Below are positions 50,700-62,400 of a stretch of DNA of 64,000 nucleotides, piece after piece. The translations under genes were made by a program, and so were the position numbers. The DNA is from Chaetorhynchus papuensis. Lineage: Eukaryota > Chordata > Aves > Passeriformes > Rhipiduridae. The stretch is from NCBI GenBank assembly GCA_013396525.1, contig VWYX01000255.1:248001-312000 (forward strand), written 5' to 3'. The notes beneath the pieces are model-generated. The model saw only the letters and a list, made by a program, of their open reading frames with translations, was not told where the DNA came from and did no database searches. The stretch's first letter is position 1, and each line of letters begins with the position of its first letter.

Positions 50700-53600
50700 G
50701 GATCACATCGTGGGTGTCCTGTTGTTTCAAACTGTGCTGTGATTTTATGGCTGATGTGTTCAAACACTGGGAAAGGTTCATCGTGAGAATGCTGACACAG
50801 CCTTAACTTCAGTGGTGTGGACATGCTGCTACTGTATAGCATGTAGTTGTAACTTAGACTGTCTTAAAAACGTTGTTCATTAAAGAATGAATAAGGTATA
50901 TTTTAGCTACAACTTTAAAAGCACTATAACCTCTTCACCAATTAACCCTTGTAAGCTCTATGCTGTTTAAACTGGCAAATTGCTGTTAAAAGCAAAATGT
51001 GCATTAAACACAATTACAACCTTGACTGATAGGTTTCTTCTTTCTTTAAGAAATTATATTGATACTTAAAATACACTGAGTTGCCTTCCATCAGCAATCT
51101 CATAATAATTCTGACCATTTAGCTGGCATATTGGTTGCACATCTGTATAAAAATAGTGAAAAAGAAGCGGGGAAGATCAAATCAGCTGTGATTCTGTCTT
51201 AATTACCATGCTGAGCAGCCTTGGAAAATCTGCCCTTTTGAATCTGCAGTGGGAATAAGATAACTTCACTCACAATACAGAAAATAGAGATTTAGGTATA
51301 AATAGCTGCTCTGAATATGAAAAAAACCCAAAACACAAATGGCAGGGAAATTCATAATATATTTGTATTTATTAATGCTCTGGTCTGGATGTGAGCTGAA
51401 CGTTATTCTGGTATTCACAGACTCCATTCATTGTGCCCGTCACTGTCTCAAAAAGTATGTGACAAATAGAGGTTTGGAAATGTGTAATGGAAAAGCGTCC
51501 AGGCAGGGTGAGAGGTGCCTGGGGGTTTGGGATGCAGTCCCACAGCAGGACAGCACCACAGCTGAAAGCTGGAAGGAGTGCAGGGAGTAAGTGGAAAAAG
51601 CCCCTGTCTGTGTTGGCAACCTGTGACCCAAAATTCCTAACTCTGCTATCAAAATGCAGCATCCTGGGCGTGCTGTGTGTCTGACCAGGCAGATTACAGC
51701 CAGGGATAGAAATAACCATAATTTTGGGTAGTAAGCACTAAGATTAGCCAAAAGCGCAGGAGCGAAGGTGTTTTGCTGGAAACTTAAACTCTCCCTGTAG
51801 CCTTGGAGAATGAAAATTCCAGGTCCTTCCAGCCTGAGGGTGTCAAATGGAAAGTTACTTGGGTTTTGAGGAATATTCCAACTGCTGAGCTGTCAGGCTC
51901 TTGAAAAACACACCTTGTGCCTCTCATTATAACACGGCTGCTGTAAGCAGCTAGGAGGAGAGTAAACAAAGAAACTTTTCCTCCGTAGCTTCTGTACTTT
52001 CCTGCTGCCATCTGGCTGGGAGCTGCCACAGGGACCTGTGGGCATACACCAGTCCTCCCTTTTTTTCTTTCCTGGTACGTAAGAAAGGAACATAATTCCA
52101 CCAGCTGCATCACCCTGGACATTTTGCATATGCTTCTTACATTTTGGAACAGTGTTCCCAATAATTCTTGATGGCAATGGGTGAACAGAACCTGTGGAAG
52201 TGATGTTAAATAGCAGATCAGTGCTTGTGAAAGTGGTGCACAGGTGGGCAGAGGGAATGTGTGCCTCGCTGTGGGAACAGCTATCTAATGCTGTTAGTTC
52301 TGATGCCAGTACTAAATGCAAAGCATGAGTAATTTTGCAGCTTAATGTTCAGCACTAAACAGTAAATGAAAGGTCAGTCCAACATGTTAACTGTCATGGA
52401 ATAGTAAACACTCCTTTAATTGCTTCAGGCAGCCAGCTTGGATTTTTGGTTTGTCTGTTGTCATGTTTTGAGCAGCATGGTCCAGAGCCTTGTCCTGATT
52501 ACTTCTCCCCCAGTCAAATGACAAAGCCTCAAATTAAAGGATAAACTTTATGCCTGGGCTTTTCAGGCAGTGTACTGGGAGTTTGTGCTTTGAATGTTTA
52601 AAAGCCATGCTGGGGAAGAAGTAAGGGTTATTTCTTGATCTGATCAGAGCTGAAATCTAGGTTGAAATGTAGTTTGGCATTTTCTTGAGGTTTTCCATTC
52701 TTGTTCTTTGGTTCTGAAGCACAGAAGTTCAGTAGCTCCTGTTGCACATCCACACTTTTTTAGCCTGCCCAGCACTGTAGCAGATAGGAGGCAATACATA
52801 GAAACAAAAAGGAACATAAAGTGAACAGACAGCTACTAATGTTCTTCAGGCCAAGCTGGTTGAGAGCTCTGTGTCCAGTGTGCCCTGTACATCTGTGTCA
52901 GATGCACAACCTGCAGCATTTCCAAATTGAGGTTCACAGGATTCACTTTATGTACAAGCAGCAGTTCTGCCTTGTCTTTGTCAAATATCCCTGCAGGAAG
53001 GGACCTGTTGTACTGTAGCTCTACAGTATGTGCACACATTGCAGAGCATTTGCAGTGGCAGGGTCCACAGGTGTAGCCATAAGATCTGCTTTTTATGACT
53101 TTGTTGGTAGAAATCCTGAAATTGTGCCTTTGAAGCAAATATGGCAAAATAGTTACTGAAAGAAAAATCTGTATTTATAAATATGTCGCTGTCTGAATTC
53201 ATGATGTAGTTTTGCTGTTTCTGTTCTCCGATTAGTTCAGTGTTACATCTTATAACCAACATTTAAATATTTAATAGTTTTTGGTAATCAAACCTCAAAG
53301 CAAGGTTGGTTTCACACAATTATTGGGGAAAAATGTTTGCACTAAAAAGAAAGCCGTGAGGAACAGGGTTGCACCTTAATTTGTCATATAGAAATTATGC
53401 AAGGAGAGCCTCCAGCATTTTCCATAATGTTGCAAGAAGGAGAAGGGCAGTAAGTGATCGTTCTGATTGTACCCTGGGTTTCAAAACAAGGGTAAGGGGA
53501 GTCTTACAGATGTATTTGTATTGACTTGTTCTGATCTCAGCTGTTCTCCTCATTGGCCATGATCACCAGAACGTGTTTTGGCTCGTCTGTTTTTCTCTGT

Positions 53601-56600
53601 CCCAGCTGTGCCAGTTGTTTCCTCTGTGACTAGGTTTGCCCGGGGTAAGCCTAGCTATGCCACCAGAGAATTTGCATGGAAATACGGCTTAGGAACTTTT
53701 TGCTGAGGTTGACACATTCCATTTGAACTCTGGGAGAAACTGCAGGTCTGGCCCAGGGCACTGGTGGGCAATGTTGAGGTAAAGTGAGTGACCCCATGAT
53801 GTTCAGGTGGGGTGAAAGGATGCCCAATGCCTGTAAGGACAGTAAGTGCTTGTGTTAATTACAGGTTCCAACAAGGAGCAAAGTTGCCCTGCTCTGCAGA
53901 CCATCATTTCTTGTCTGGAGTAGTGGGACATGCCATCAGTGTGCCAAAGAGAGAATATGCTTTCTTCCTTCTCCTTACTCTTCCTTTGCACAAATAGCAG
54001 CCTGAGCTAAGGACAGTTAATCTTGTTCTTGGAGCCAGGACTATGTATGGGCTGGGTTAGCCCTGAAAGACTCCACTGTTTCTTTTTAAAAACAAATGCT
54101 TGTTCTGAGCTGCACGTCAAGTGCAATCATTGCTGAATGAACTGACGTGCAAAGCCGAGTTCTCAGCCAGACTGGCGTAACTCCATTGATTTCAGTGGAT
54201 ATGCAGCATTTCATGCTGGTCGGGAATTTGGCCCACTGTGTTTTACAGGGATGAAATTGTTTAGACCTTAGTTCTTTTCTCATCTGATACAGGTCAAAAA
54301 AATTCCTACATTGTGAAACACGTAAGAGCAGCACGCTGCAGATTCTTCCTTTCCCTCCTGTCTTTCAGCACTGACGAAAATTGTCATCATCCTCTGTGAT
54401 TTGCAATGTGTGCTTTTTGTATGGGATATCAGCTCTTCAGGAGAATCAGATCTGGCAGAGCAGATTAGTAATGATGCAAATACAAAATGTTGTCCGCTGA
54501 TGAGCTTGTTGTCATAAATGCTTGCCACAATCCCGCTTTTTTTTTTTTTTTGTCCAGTATTTTGCGTGTAGGAAATTCAGCTGAGGCTTTGTGTTGGACC
54601 TGTGCCTGCTCTGATTAAACTGGGGAGAAAGAAATAATACTGCTTTGTGTGGTTGCAGACTCCTCTTACCAACCGTTTCCTCAGATCAGCGTATCAAGCA
54701 AAAATGGTGCTGGAGTAGTGGCTTGAAGAAGATAAATTGAAAGATCCTGAAGACTGATGGTTTAAGGACATGAATCGATGAGGTGATGTGTCCACTGTGG
54801 GGATAGGTGCTATAAGAAGTGTCAGACATGTAGTATTATGTAGGTAATAAGTGTAGAGATGCACTGTTAAGAAATAATGCAGCTGGTAGAAAGGAAGGTA
54901 TGTATCTGTTCCTGGAAATGTTTTTTTATTTCCAGGTTAGTTCTGCAGACTTTGATCGTTGTGCTCGTCCGGGGGATGAACTTTGGGACAGTGAAGAGCA
55001 GCAAGATGGGGGGTCACTTGATAAGCTGGCTGGATACAAAAGGGAATTCAGTTTAGATGTCAGGTCAAAATGTCCAGCTCAAAGACAAATACCAGTGGTA
55101 TTTGTATGGTACACACACGAGCTTTTTGATTTTTTTTAAAAGTAAATTTACAAAGGAGAATCACCTTTAAGTACCAAAAGACAAAGAGAGGTATGACAGG
55201 TTGCTTTTGCATTCAGCTCTTAGCCTTGGTGGGAATATACTTTAAGGTGTGAGGAAGAGATGTTTTTTCAGACCCACCCATTCAGGGTGCTTTTTTGCAC
55301 CCCAAGTCCCTCGATTTGCAGTGTGTTTTGGGATGTGAAACCTGCTGGGTTTCAGCACTCTGAATCAGCTCACAGGTAAATGAGGATAGCTGTGTTGCTC
55401 CTGCAACCTGTGGCTTGATAAATGTGGTCCCTTAATCTGCTCCCAGGCAATAAAATAAGATTAGGTGAAGCTGGAGGGGTTCCCCCACCAATGCCAGCTC
55501 AGTGCATAGGCTCGGCCTCTTGTCTGTGGTGTTGCCTCCTCCTGCCTTCCACTGGTCTTAGAAGCAGGACACCAGAGGTGCTCTGCAACAGCAAAGGGAC
55601 CCAGTTTGTACCAGAACCCCCCAAACTTTCCAGGAAGTTTCAAAGCTATGGGGACAGTATATGCTTTCTGACATCATCTGAGTCAGCTTTTCATGCAATA
55701 CTTAGGCTTTGGTGAGCTGTCAGACCCTGATAGCTTGTGATTTCCAAGGTCACAGTAACTAATGAAGCCTGGAGGGATATGATGAGGTTGGTCATGGAGC
55801 TGCTACAGGGCAGATTATGGGATGGGACCTAGGAAGGGGTCCGTGCAACACACTCCTGATGTCTCTCTTGCACTGTGCTGCTGTGAGGTACACAAGGAGA
55901 TTTCACCGAGGAAGGACAGAAACAGGCAACCGACACTGGTATAGACAGATCTTTATAGGATTTGATACCCTGCTGACTGATGTTAAAGGGACTTCATGGG
56001 TAGGAAACCTTGCTAGAAAAATTGTTCTACTTGAGTCCAGATAAATGGTGTGCAGTATCTGGTGCGTGCAATGAAGATGAACGCATGTTCATCACTTTGG
56101 CATCTCTTAAATTATTAAGGCCTGTTCATTCTGGTATCTAAAGTTCTCGAAGGCAGTATCTTATCACCACTGCATTGTTGCCCTGAGATGGTTAACAATA
56201 TTGTTTATCATAAGCACTGTCGCATCTTGTCGTTGATTAAAACCCTAACTTCCAACTTATTCTCGCTGTGAGAACAAAGTGGTTTAGATACTAATTTTCC
56301 TGCACTTCTTCAGTATCAGGCTTCTCTTCAACACAATGCTACTGTTCATTAATTCAGCTGACCCTTTGTTACGATTTCTAATGTAAAAAAAGCTGATTAA
56401 TGCCTAGGCACAACGTCTACTTAAAAAAAAAAAAGTCTGAATTTATTCTGACAGACAGTTAACACCTAAAACATATACCTTGGAGCATTTACGTATATCC
56501 TCAGCTTTTGGGATGTCGTCATCTCGCTGATGTGTCTGAGGCCTGACACGAGTTGTTTGGTGATGCCGCCTCTGTCCTGGGAGCAGAATGTGGGGTTTTT

Positions 56601-57000
56601 GAAGTATGGAGGGTCTGGGCCATGGTGGGACTTTGAAGGTGGCTGCAAGCAGAAGATGGAGACCCATCTGCTCTCCTTCTCCCCGCTGGTTCAAAGAAAC
56701 CCACCAGAGCCGTACTCTGAGCCAAGTGGTAATTGTACACTTTTGATTTACAGTTATCTGAGTGTTGAGAAAAAAAGAATAGTTTCTTTTCAGCACCATC
56801 TTGTCAAAATGCCAAATGCCACTTGTTTTTGACATTTTCAGCTACTGTTAAATAATAGTCTTGCTTCTGTCACAGCTAATGTTGACTTGAAGGCAGTTGT
56901 GCATTTCTCAGCTCAAATGCTAAGCAGACAGGCTTGGGTCTTGACAAATATTTTTCTGGGCTTGCCCAAGGCAAGTAAAAATGAGCTTCTAGTTAATCGT
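50700..57000. other. Downstream of INSIG2, no gene seen
   Basis: Non-coding DNA with chance frames of up to 142 codons, none resembling a family. It contains a 15-base T run at 54,537-54,551 and a 12-base A run at 56,423-56,434. No CR1 copy or RNA gene was recognised. Confidence 0.45.
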
Positions 57001-57189
57001 TTGTTTTAAAATTCAAATTGGTGAAATAGGCAATTAAAAAAATGACAATTTTCATCAAAGTTTGCAAATTAAATGTCTCTTTGCAGTCAGAGTGGGTTCA
57101 AGAAACTGCAATAGATAATTGCTATTTGAAATCAGTGAAGTATCCAGCATTTTAGGGCCATGAGGATTGTGGCTGTTCTGCCTTAGTAA

Positions 57190-57780
57190 ACCTTGATTGA
57201 TTTGGTAAATAAGCATTTCAACTTCTCTCTTTAAAATAAATAAGCAATTTTATTGCTTTATTGCTTACCCCTGTACGGGAGGTAAACAAGCTCTCGAGCA
57301 GCAGCCCTGTAATATCATGAGCCCAAGTGCCATCTGTCACTGAGAATTCTGTCCCTTTATGCACAATAGCTACTTATGGCATTAGGTCTGTTGTAGGTTA
57401 ATTGATTAGCAGAGATCCTCCTTTCAGTTGTTCCTGCTTTTCTTCGCTAAAGGACCGTATCTCTCATCTCCATTTCCTTTTCTCTCTCCCGTATTAGCAT
57501 ACTAATCACACTGAACTCCCACTGCTAAAAAACTCTATCCATTTCATACTGGGGGGAGGGGAGGAGGAATAAGCCAGCTTTTCCTGGGAGATTTGCGGGT
57601 GCTGCTTTTTATGGCGGTTGGAAGGGAGGAAAAGAAAAGAAGAGGTGGCGGCAGAGGCGAATAATGCACCGCGCGGGCTCTCGTGTGCCAGCGAAAGCTG
57701 AGCCTATGGCTGCATAAATATTGAACACGTTTGAGAAGCACTATTAAAATAAATATCAAAGACAGTGTTGCTCGCACATC
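57190..57780. promoter_or_regulatory. Candidate enhancer-like element with paired homeodomain site
   Basis: The segment has a low-repeat, mixed composition. At 57,399-57,408 it carries taattgatta, the palindromic TAAT-N2-ATTA P2 site bound cooperatively by paired-class homeodomains. A second ATTAG...CTAAT pair lies near 57,495-57,508, and a CpG cluster with a TATA-like cataaatatt near 57,713 follows. The genes known to lie beyond INSIG2 in other vertebrates include EN1, so a developmental enhancer is plausible. Conservation was not tested. Confidence 0.25.
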
Positions 57781-59090
57781 TGTTTCTCCTCAAATTTTGC
57801 CACAGCGCTCTACATTTGTTTTCTCTCCAGCTGTTAACACCTGTCTTTCTGTCAGTGGTAATAATGCAGTTTTAGGTGGGCTGCGGAGCTGACAGAGACA
57901 TGAAAGAATTCTCTATTTTTGATGTAAGAAATTCCTTTTTCAAGATTAAAAAGGGCTCCGTGAACAAAGATATATCCTTGTGCTAATCCTTCAGAGCAGT
58001 GTATGGGGGGTTTGTTGTTGTTTTAGGGTGGCTTTTTATCAAACTACACAGAGTGGGGGTTGTATTGCACAGCCGAACTTGAACTAGAGGAGACATCCTA
58101 CAGTGGGCAGCTACTGCTTGCCTTTGTAGTTCTCATTTTATTGCTGACATATATTCAGAAGGTTGTGTGTGCATGGTACTCCTCTCTCCATGTGATGCTT
58201 GTTATCTAACCTCATCAAAAGTGTATGCTGTGCATTGATTGCTAGCAGAGAATGCACATCCAGCCGTGATGTCTTCTTTATTTACCCCTCAAATGAGCAC
58301 ACTATGCACAGGGCTGCCTGGGGAAGTGCCTTATGCCTTTGCTGTAGCCATCAGCAGAAGGATCATAGGAAATGCTCAGCTCTCTTGGCAATGAAGATGA
58401 TGAGACACATCCTCAAGTAGTGTAAACTGAGAGAGCCCATTTACTGTGCTGTTTACCTAATGCAGAAGAAAAAGCTATTTATTCCTTTCGGCCTACAGAA
58501 ACGCATCCTGAGATTTAGGGCAAAAGCGTTGGTGAACCACACCAGAAATAGCCCAGGTAAGGCACAGGATCAAGGTTGTTGAGCCCATAGTTAATCCTCC
58601 TGCAAGGCAGTCCATGGGTGAAGAAGCTCCCACCCACTGTGGCCCTGTACATTTCCATCCTTAAGCCCTACCTGTGAGTCCCAAGGAGGAAAATGTGGGT
58701 GAATTTTGCAGGTCTTTCAGCACAGGTTGTTTTTGCTGCCTGGGTGAAGCCAAGCTGTCAGTCAGGCAGGGTTTGTCAAGAAATGCCAGGGTGTGGCTGG
58801 TGTGGCAGGTCAACGTTCCCAAGTTTGGGTTGTCTTTGGTAGGTATGGTTTGGTCAGACACTTCAAAATAACAGTAAATTCTCCTTCTGAAGGTCCTACA
58901 TAATGATTTATGGGCACATTAGTCTTTTATTAATGAATGAAATGGGTCCATTTTCAAAAATACGAACTTGCATCAAAATTTGCCACCAGGGAACGAAAAC
59001 TGTTTCCCTGAAGGTCAGAGATTACCGTCTTTGTTATCTGTAGGAGGGTATGGAAGCATGAACCACGTCATGGCCAGCCTGGCCCTGTCA
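57781..59090. other. Intergenic, no gene seen
   Basis: Ordinary non-coding DNA. Short frames only; no repeat family or splice-bounded exon was recognised. Confidence 0.45.
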
Positions 59091-59094
59091 GCCG

Positions 59095-59460
59095 CCACTT
59101 GCAGAGCTTCACGGGTGTCAGTCAAAGAGGCAGCTCAGGGGACACAGGCTCCCCAGGAGCGGCATTCCCGGGAAGGATCGCGGTCCGTGAGCTGCAATGG
59201 TTAACGCAGAGGGGCTGCGGCGTTAGAGGCCGCCCTTGGCACGGCGGCTGCGCTTCCCCACCGCGATTCCTTGTGCAATGCCTGTTTGTTCAGGCTTCAT
59301 GCGGGGATGAAACATTTGACCCATTGTGCAGGAGCGGGCGGAGGGAAGGAATTTCCTGAAGCGCTCTGTGCTGGCTGCGCTCTTCTGCCATTAAAGCAGC
59401 GAGGGGGTCGGGGGGCTCATTGTTTTCCAACAGGAGAGGATTTGGGCCAAGGCTGAACGC
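59095..59460. promoter_or_regulatory. CpG cluster far downstream of INSIG2
   Basis: A local rise in CpG and GC content (for example the stretch around 59,160-59,270, with cggcattcccgggaaggatc and gcggcgttagaggccgcc) in otherwise CpG-poor DNA. It could be a distal regulatory element or the promoter of a non-coding transcript. No exon or start site can be assigned. Confidence 0.25.
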
Positions 59461-62400
59461 TTCAAAACAGTCCCACCCCAAAGATCTGCAATAATAGGAA
59501 ATTGAACCCAACTGTAACTCCGGAAAAGGCAGATGATGTTATAGCATGAGGCACTCCTTCATGTTTTCAGTTTGCCGTGGGGGCTGCATGTGCTTTGGGG
59601 AAAGTTTCTTACATGTTCAGTGCATACTGGAATATTTTCTACTGCCTGGGGAAAAATTCCAAGGTGCCAAAATCCACTGTCACCCTCAAGTCACCTCTCC
59701 CAGTTATTAAATTCTGTTAGTGCTGTTGGGTATCCACATTGTATTGGAGCTCCTGGTATCACTCAGAAACTCAAATATTGTGGAAATTACAACCAGGATG
59801 TTCAGGGAGCAGAATGTCCCTCTCTTAGCAGATGGCAGCAGCCTACAATGTCCTGTAATTGAAACATAAAATATTACTACTTTTGCATGCTGTGTTTGGG
59901 AAGACATGCCAAAGAGTAGTTAGGTTTCATAGGCTCAGAAAAGTTTCTTCAGTAGGAAATAAGTTGTTTGGGGGGTTTGGCTTTGGGAGGCTTTTTTTTT
60001 GTTGTTGTTGTTATTACCAAATAGATCTGTCTTCAATCTGCAAGTGCAGCGGGTCTCTGAATATGGCATTGTCACAGAGGTAGCCTGGAAAAGGCTGTGC
60101 TTCACTACAGCAGAGCCCGAGAGTTTAAAAGGTCCTATAAACCTGTTTGGGCTGACTGATTTGGCATTGCTTTAGAGGCCTTTGCCCTGGGAAAGTTGTA
60201 GGGTCTGGCTGCTCTTGGGACGGGCGCCTCGAAGAGTAGAGTTGGGCTGATGTGACTTTAGCTGAGCGCGGTTCCGCTGGGCGAAGCTCCCAGATGATAA
60301 ATGGCGCTGTACACGGAGTGTGCAGAAAAGAGCATCCTTCCTCCTGGAGACAAATTACTTTCCAGCTTCTGCAGGCTGCATGGTTGTGATTTTTCCCCCC
60401 GATGTAATCTGTGTTGGGTGTAATGTTACATAATGTGCGATTAAAGACCAGTGATGACTAAGAAGGTAAGTGATCAAATATTTTACCTGCGACACATACA
60501 CAGATCATTTATCTCACTTTTCTCACGGAAGAAATTAAACCAGTTTCCTTAGCTGTTAGTCCAAGTAAATGAAAGCCTGAATTTGATTAAGCATTGATCC
60601 TTCTGCCTCACTTTCTCCAGGAGATGTTATTCAAATTTTGGGATAACATCAGTCCTTTGAATGGCTCTCATCAAGTCCCAGGCCATACGGTTTCTTTTGT
60701 GGAGCAAAGAAATCAAATCACTTTGGTTATTCTAGAGATTGTAGTGTCACGGCAAGGAAGTGCTTGTACTTGTTACAGAGCCCTGCTGGCCAAAATATTC
60801 TCCCATCCCAGAAGAGAGAACTTCTGGTTTATGCTGTGGTAGCACATATAATTTTACACAAATCATGACTCTTGCACTTCCATTCTTCTGAATATGTAAG
60901 TCCCAGACAGGCTGCTAATATGAATGATAAACCATAACAGCTGATGAAGGAAGAAAAACATCAGGACAGATGCACTGAATGAGAGAAAACAAAGCTTTTT
61001 TTGCAAAAAATCTTCAGTAGACCATGGCTGCACGTCTGCCCATGGGTAGAGATGAGGATACTCCAGTCTCACGTCCTGTTCCCTGACCTCTCCTGGTACT
61101 ACTCAACTGTTCTTTGAGTTATTTGGGAAAGTAAATTGGCATGACATCAATTTATTTCAACACCAGCACCTAAACTTGAAGAGCTTCTCCTCAGTGGGAT
61201 GTTCCTAGGGAGGGCCATATATCCTGAAGTTTCTTCCTCTCTGTACCTTGCCAAAGTCTTTGTAAAACTAGCCTCAAATCCAGCAATTTTCCAACAGGAT
61301 CACTGCAGCACAGCTGCTGTCCCAGCTCCTCCATAGTCCTGGACTGTGCAGCAGCTTCTTCACACAGATGAGGAGAAACCCGAGCCAAGCAGTGGAGCAC
61401 TTAACAGGAGCGTCACATCTGATATGTTCATTTTTTTAATGTGCAATGAATTGCACATTTCCAGCCACATTCAGAGCATTCAGTTTGCTCATCACAAAAG
61501 CCACCAGCACAGCTGGCAACTGTCCCCCTGCCTCGTTCGATGGGAAGGGCTGTAAATAACCCTGTAGCCAAATTCCGGGTGAACAGCGTGGGTGTAAGGC
61601 ACTGCAATCCTGCTGCAAACCCCGCTGTGCCAAGGAGGGACCCAACGTGGAACAGGACAGGACTTTTAATGTCAGCACAGTAACAAATGGAATAGAGATG
61701 GAGGCAGGCCACAGATGTGGAATAGGATTGAAAAGTTTCCAAAATTTGGGGGTATTTGTATTAGTTTGAGCTTTCAAAACATTCCAGAATATTAATGTCC
61801 AGATTTTTTTTTGACTTCTCTGGCATGTACCAGAGGAGGGTGCGTGATGAAGTATTTTTTCCAGGCTTTGCAACATGTCCCCTCTCACAACTGTCCTCTG
61901 TCTTTTCCCTTCACAAGACTGGCATTGGGATCATGGTGTGCCGGTGGTGTTTGGTGGGCAGGCAGCCCTCGGGTTACAGAGGTGCTCAACCTCCGTGTTT
62001 TTGCTCCGCTGAAGTTTCATTCCGTTTGGGCTGAAATATAAAGTGTTAAAAACTGCCATTTCCCTCCTTCCAGTTGCATTCCTGAGGGAAATTCTGGATG
62101 GCAGCCAAACCCAATAGAAGGCAGGAACCCCGGAGCAGAGCCGTGCAGCGGAGGCAGCGGGAACAGCCCGTGCTGGGAACGCCTGCGGCTGCCAGGGAAT
62201 CACGGTGCTGGCTGGCCACAGGGAGAGGAGCAGCAGCACCACTTCCTCTGCCCTCATCACCCACTTCTGTGCCTCATTTTTTTTCTCTCTGTCATCCAGA
62301 GTCAAATCACAGGATCATAGCTCTCAGGCTCTTAGGGAGAAGGAATCAACACTCCTAGCCTAGGGAATGGCAGAAGAAGGCAGACAGAGGGAGCAGAAGA

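Noticed and set aside
56443..56835. Open frames on both strands (up to 130 codons)
   Set aside because: The frames shadow one another on opposite strands and have no recognisable domain.
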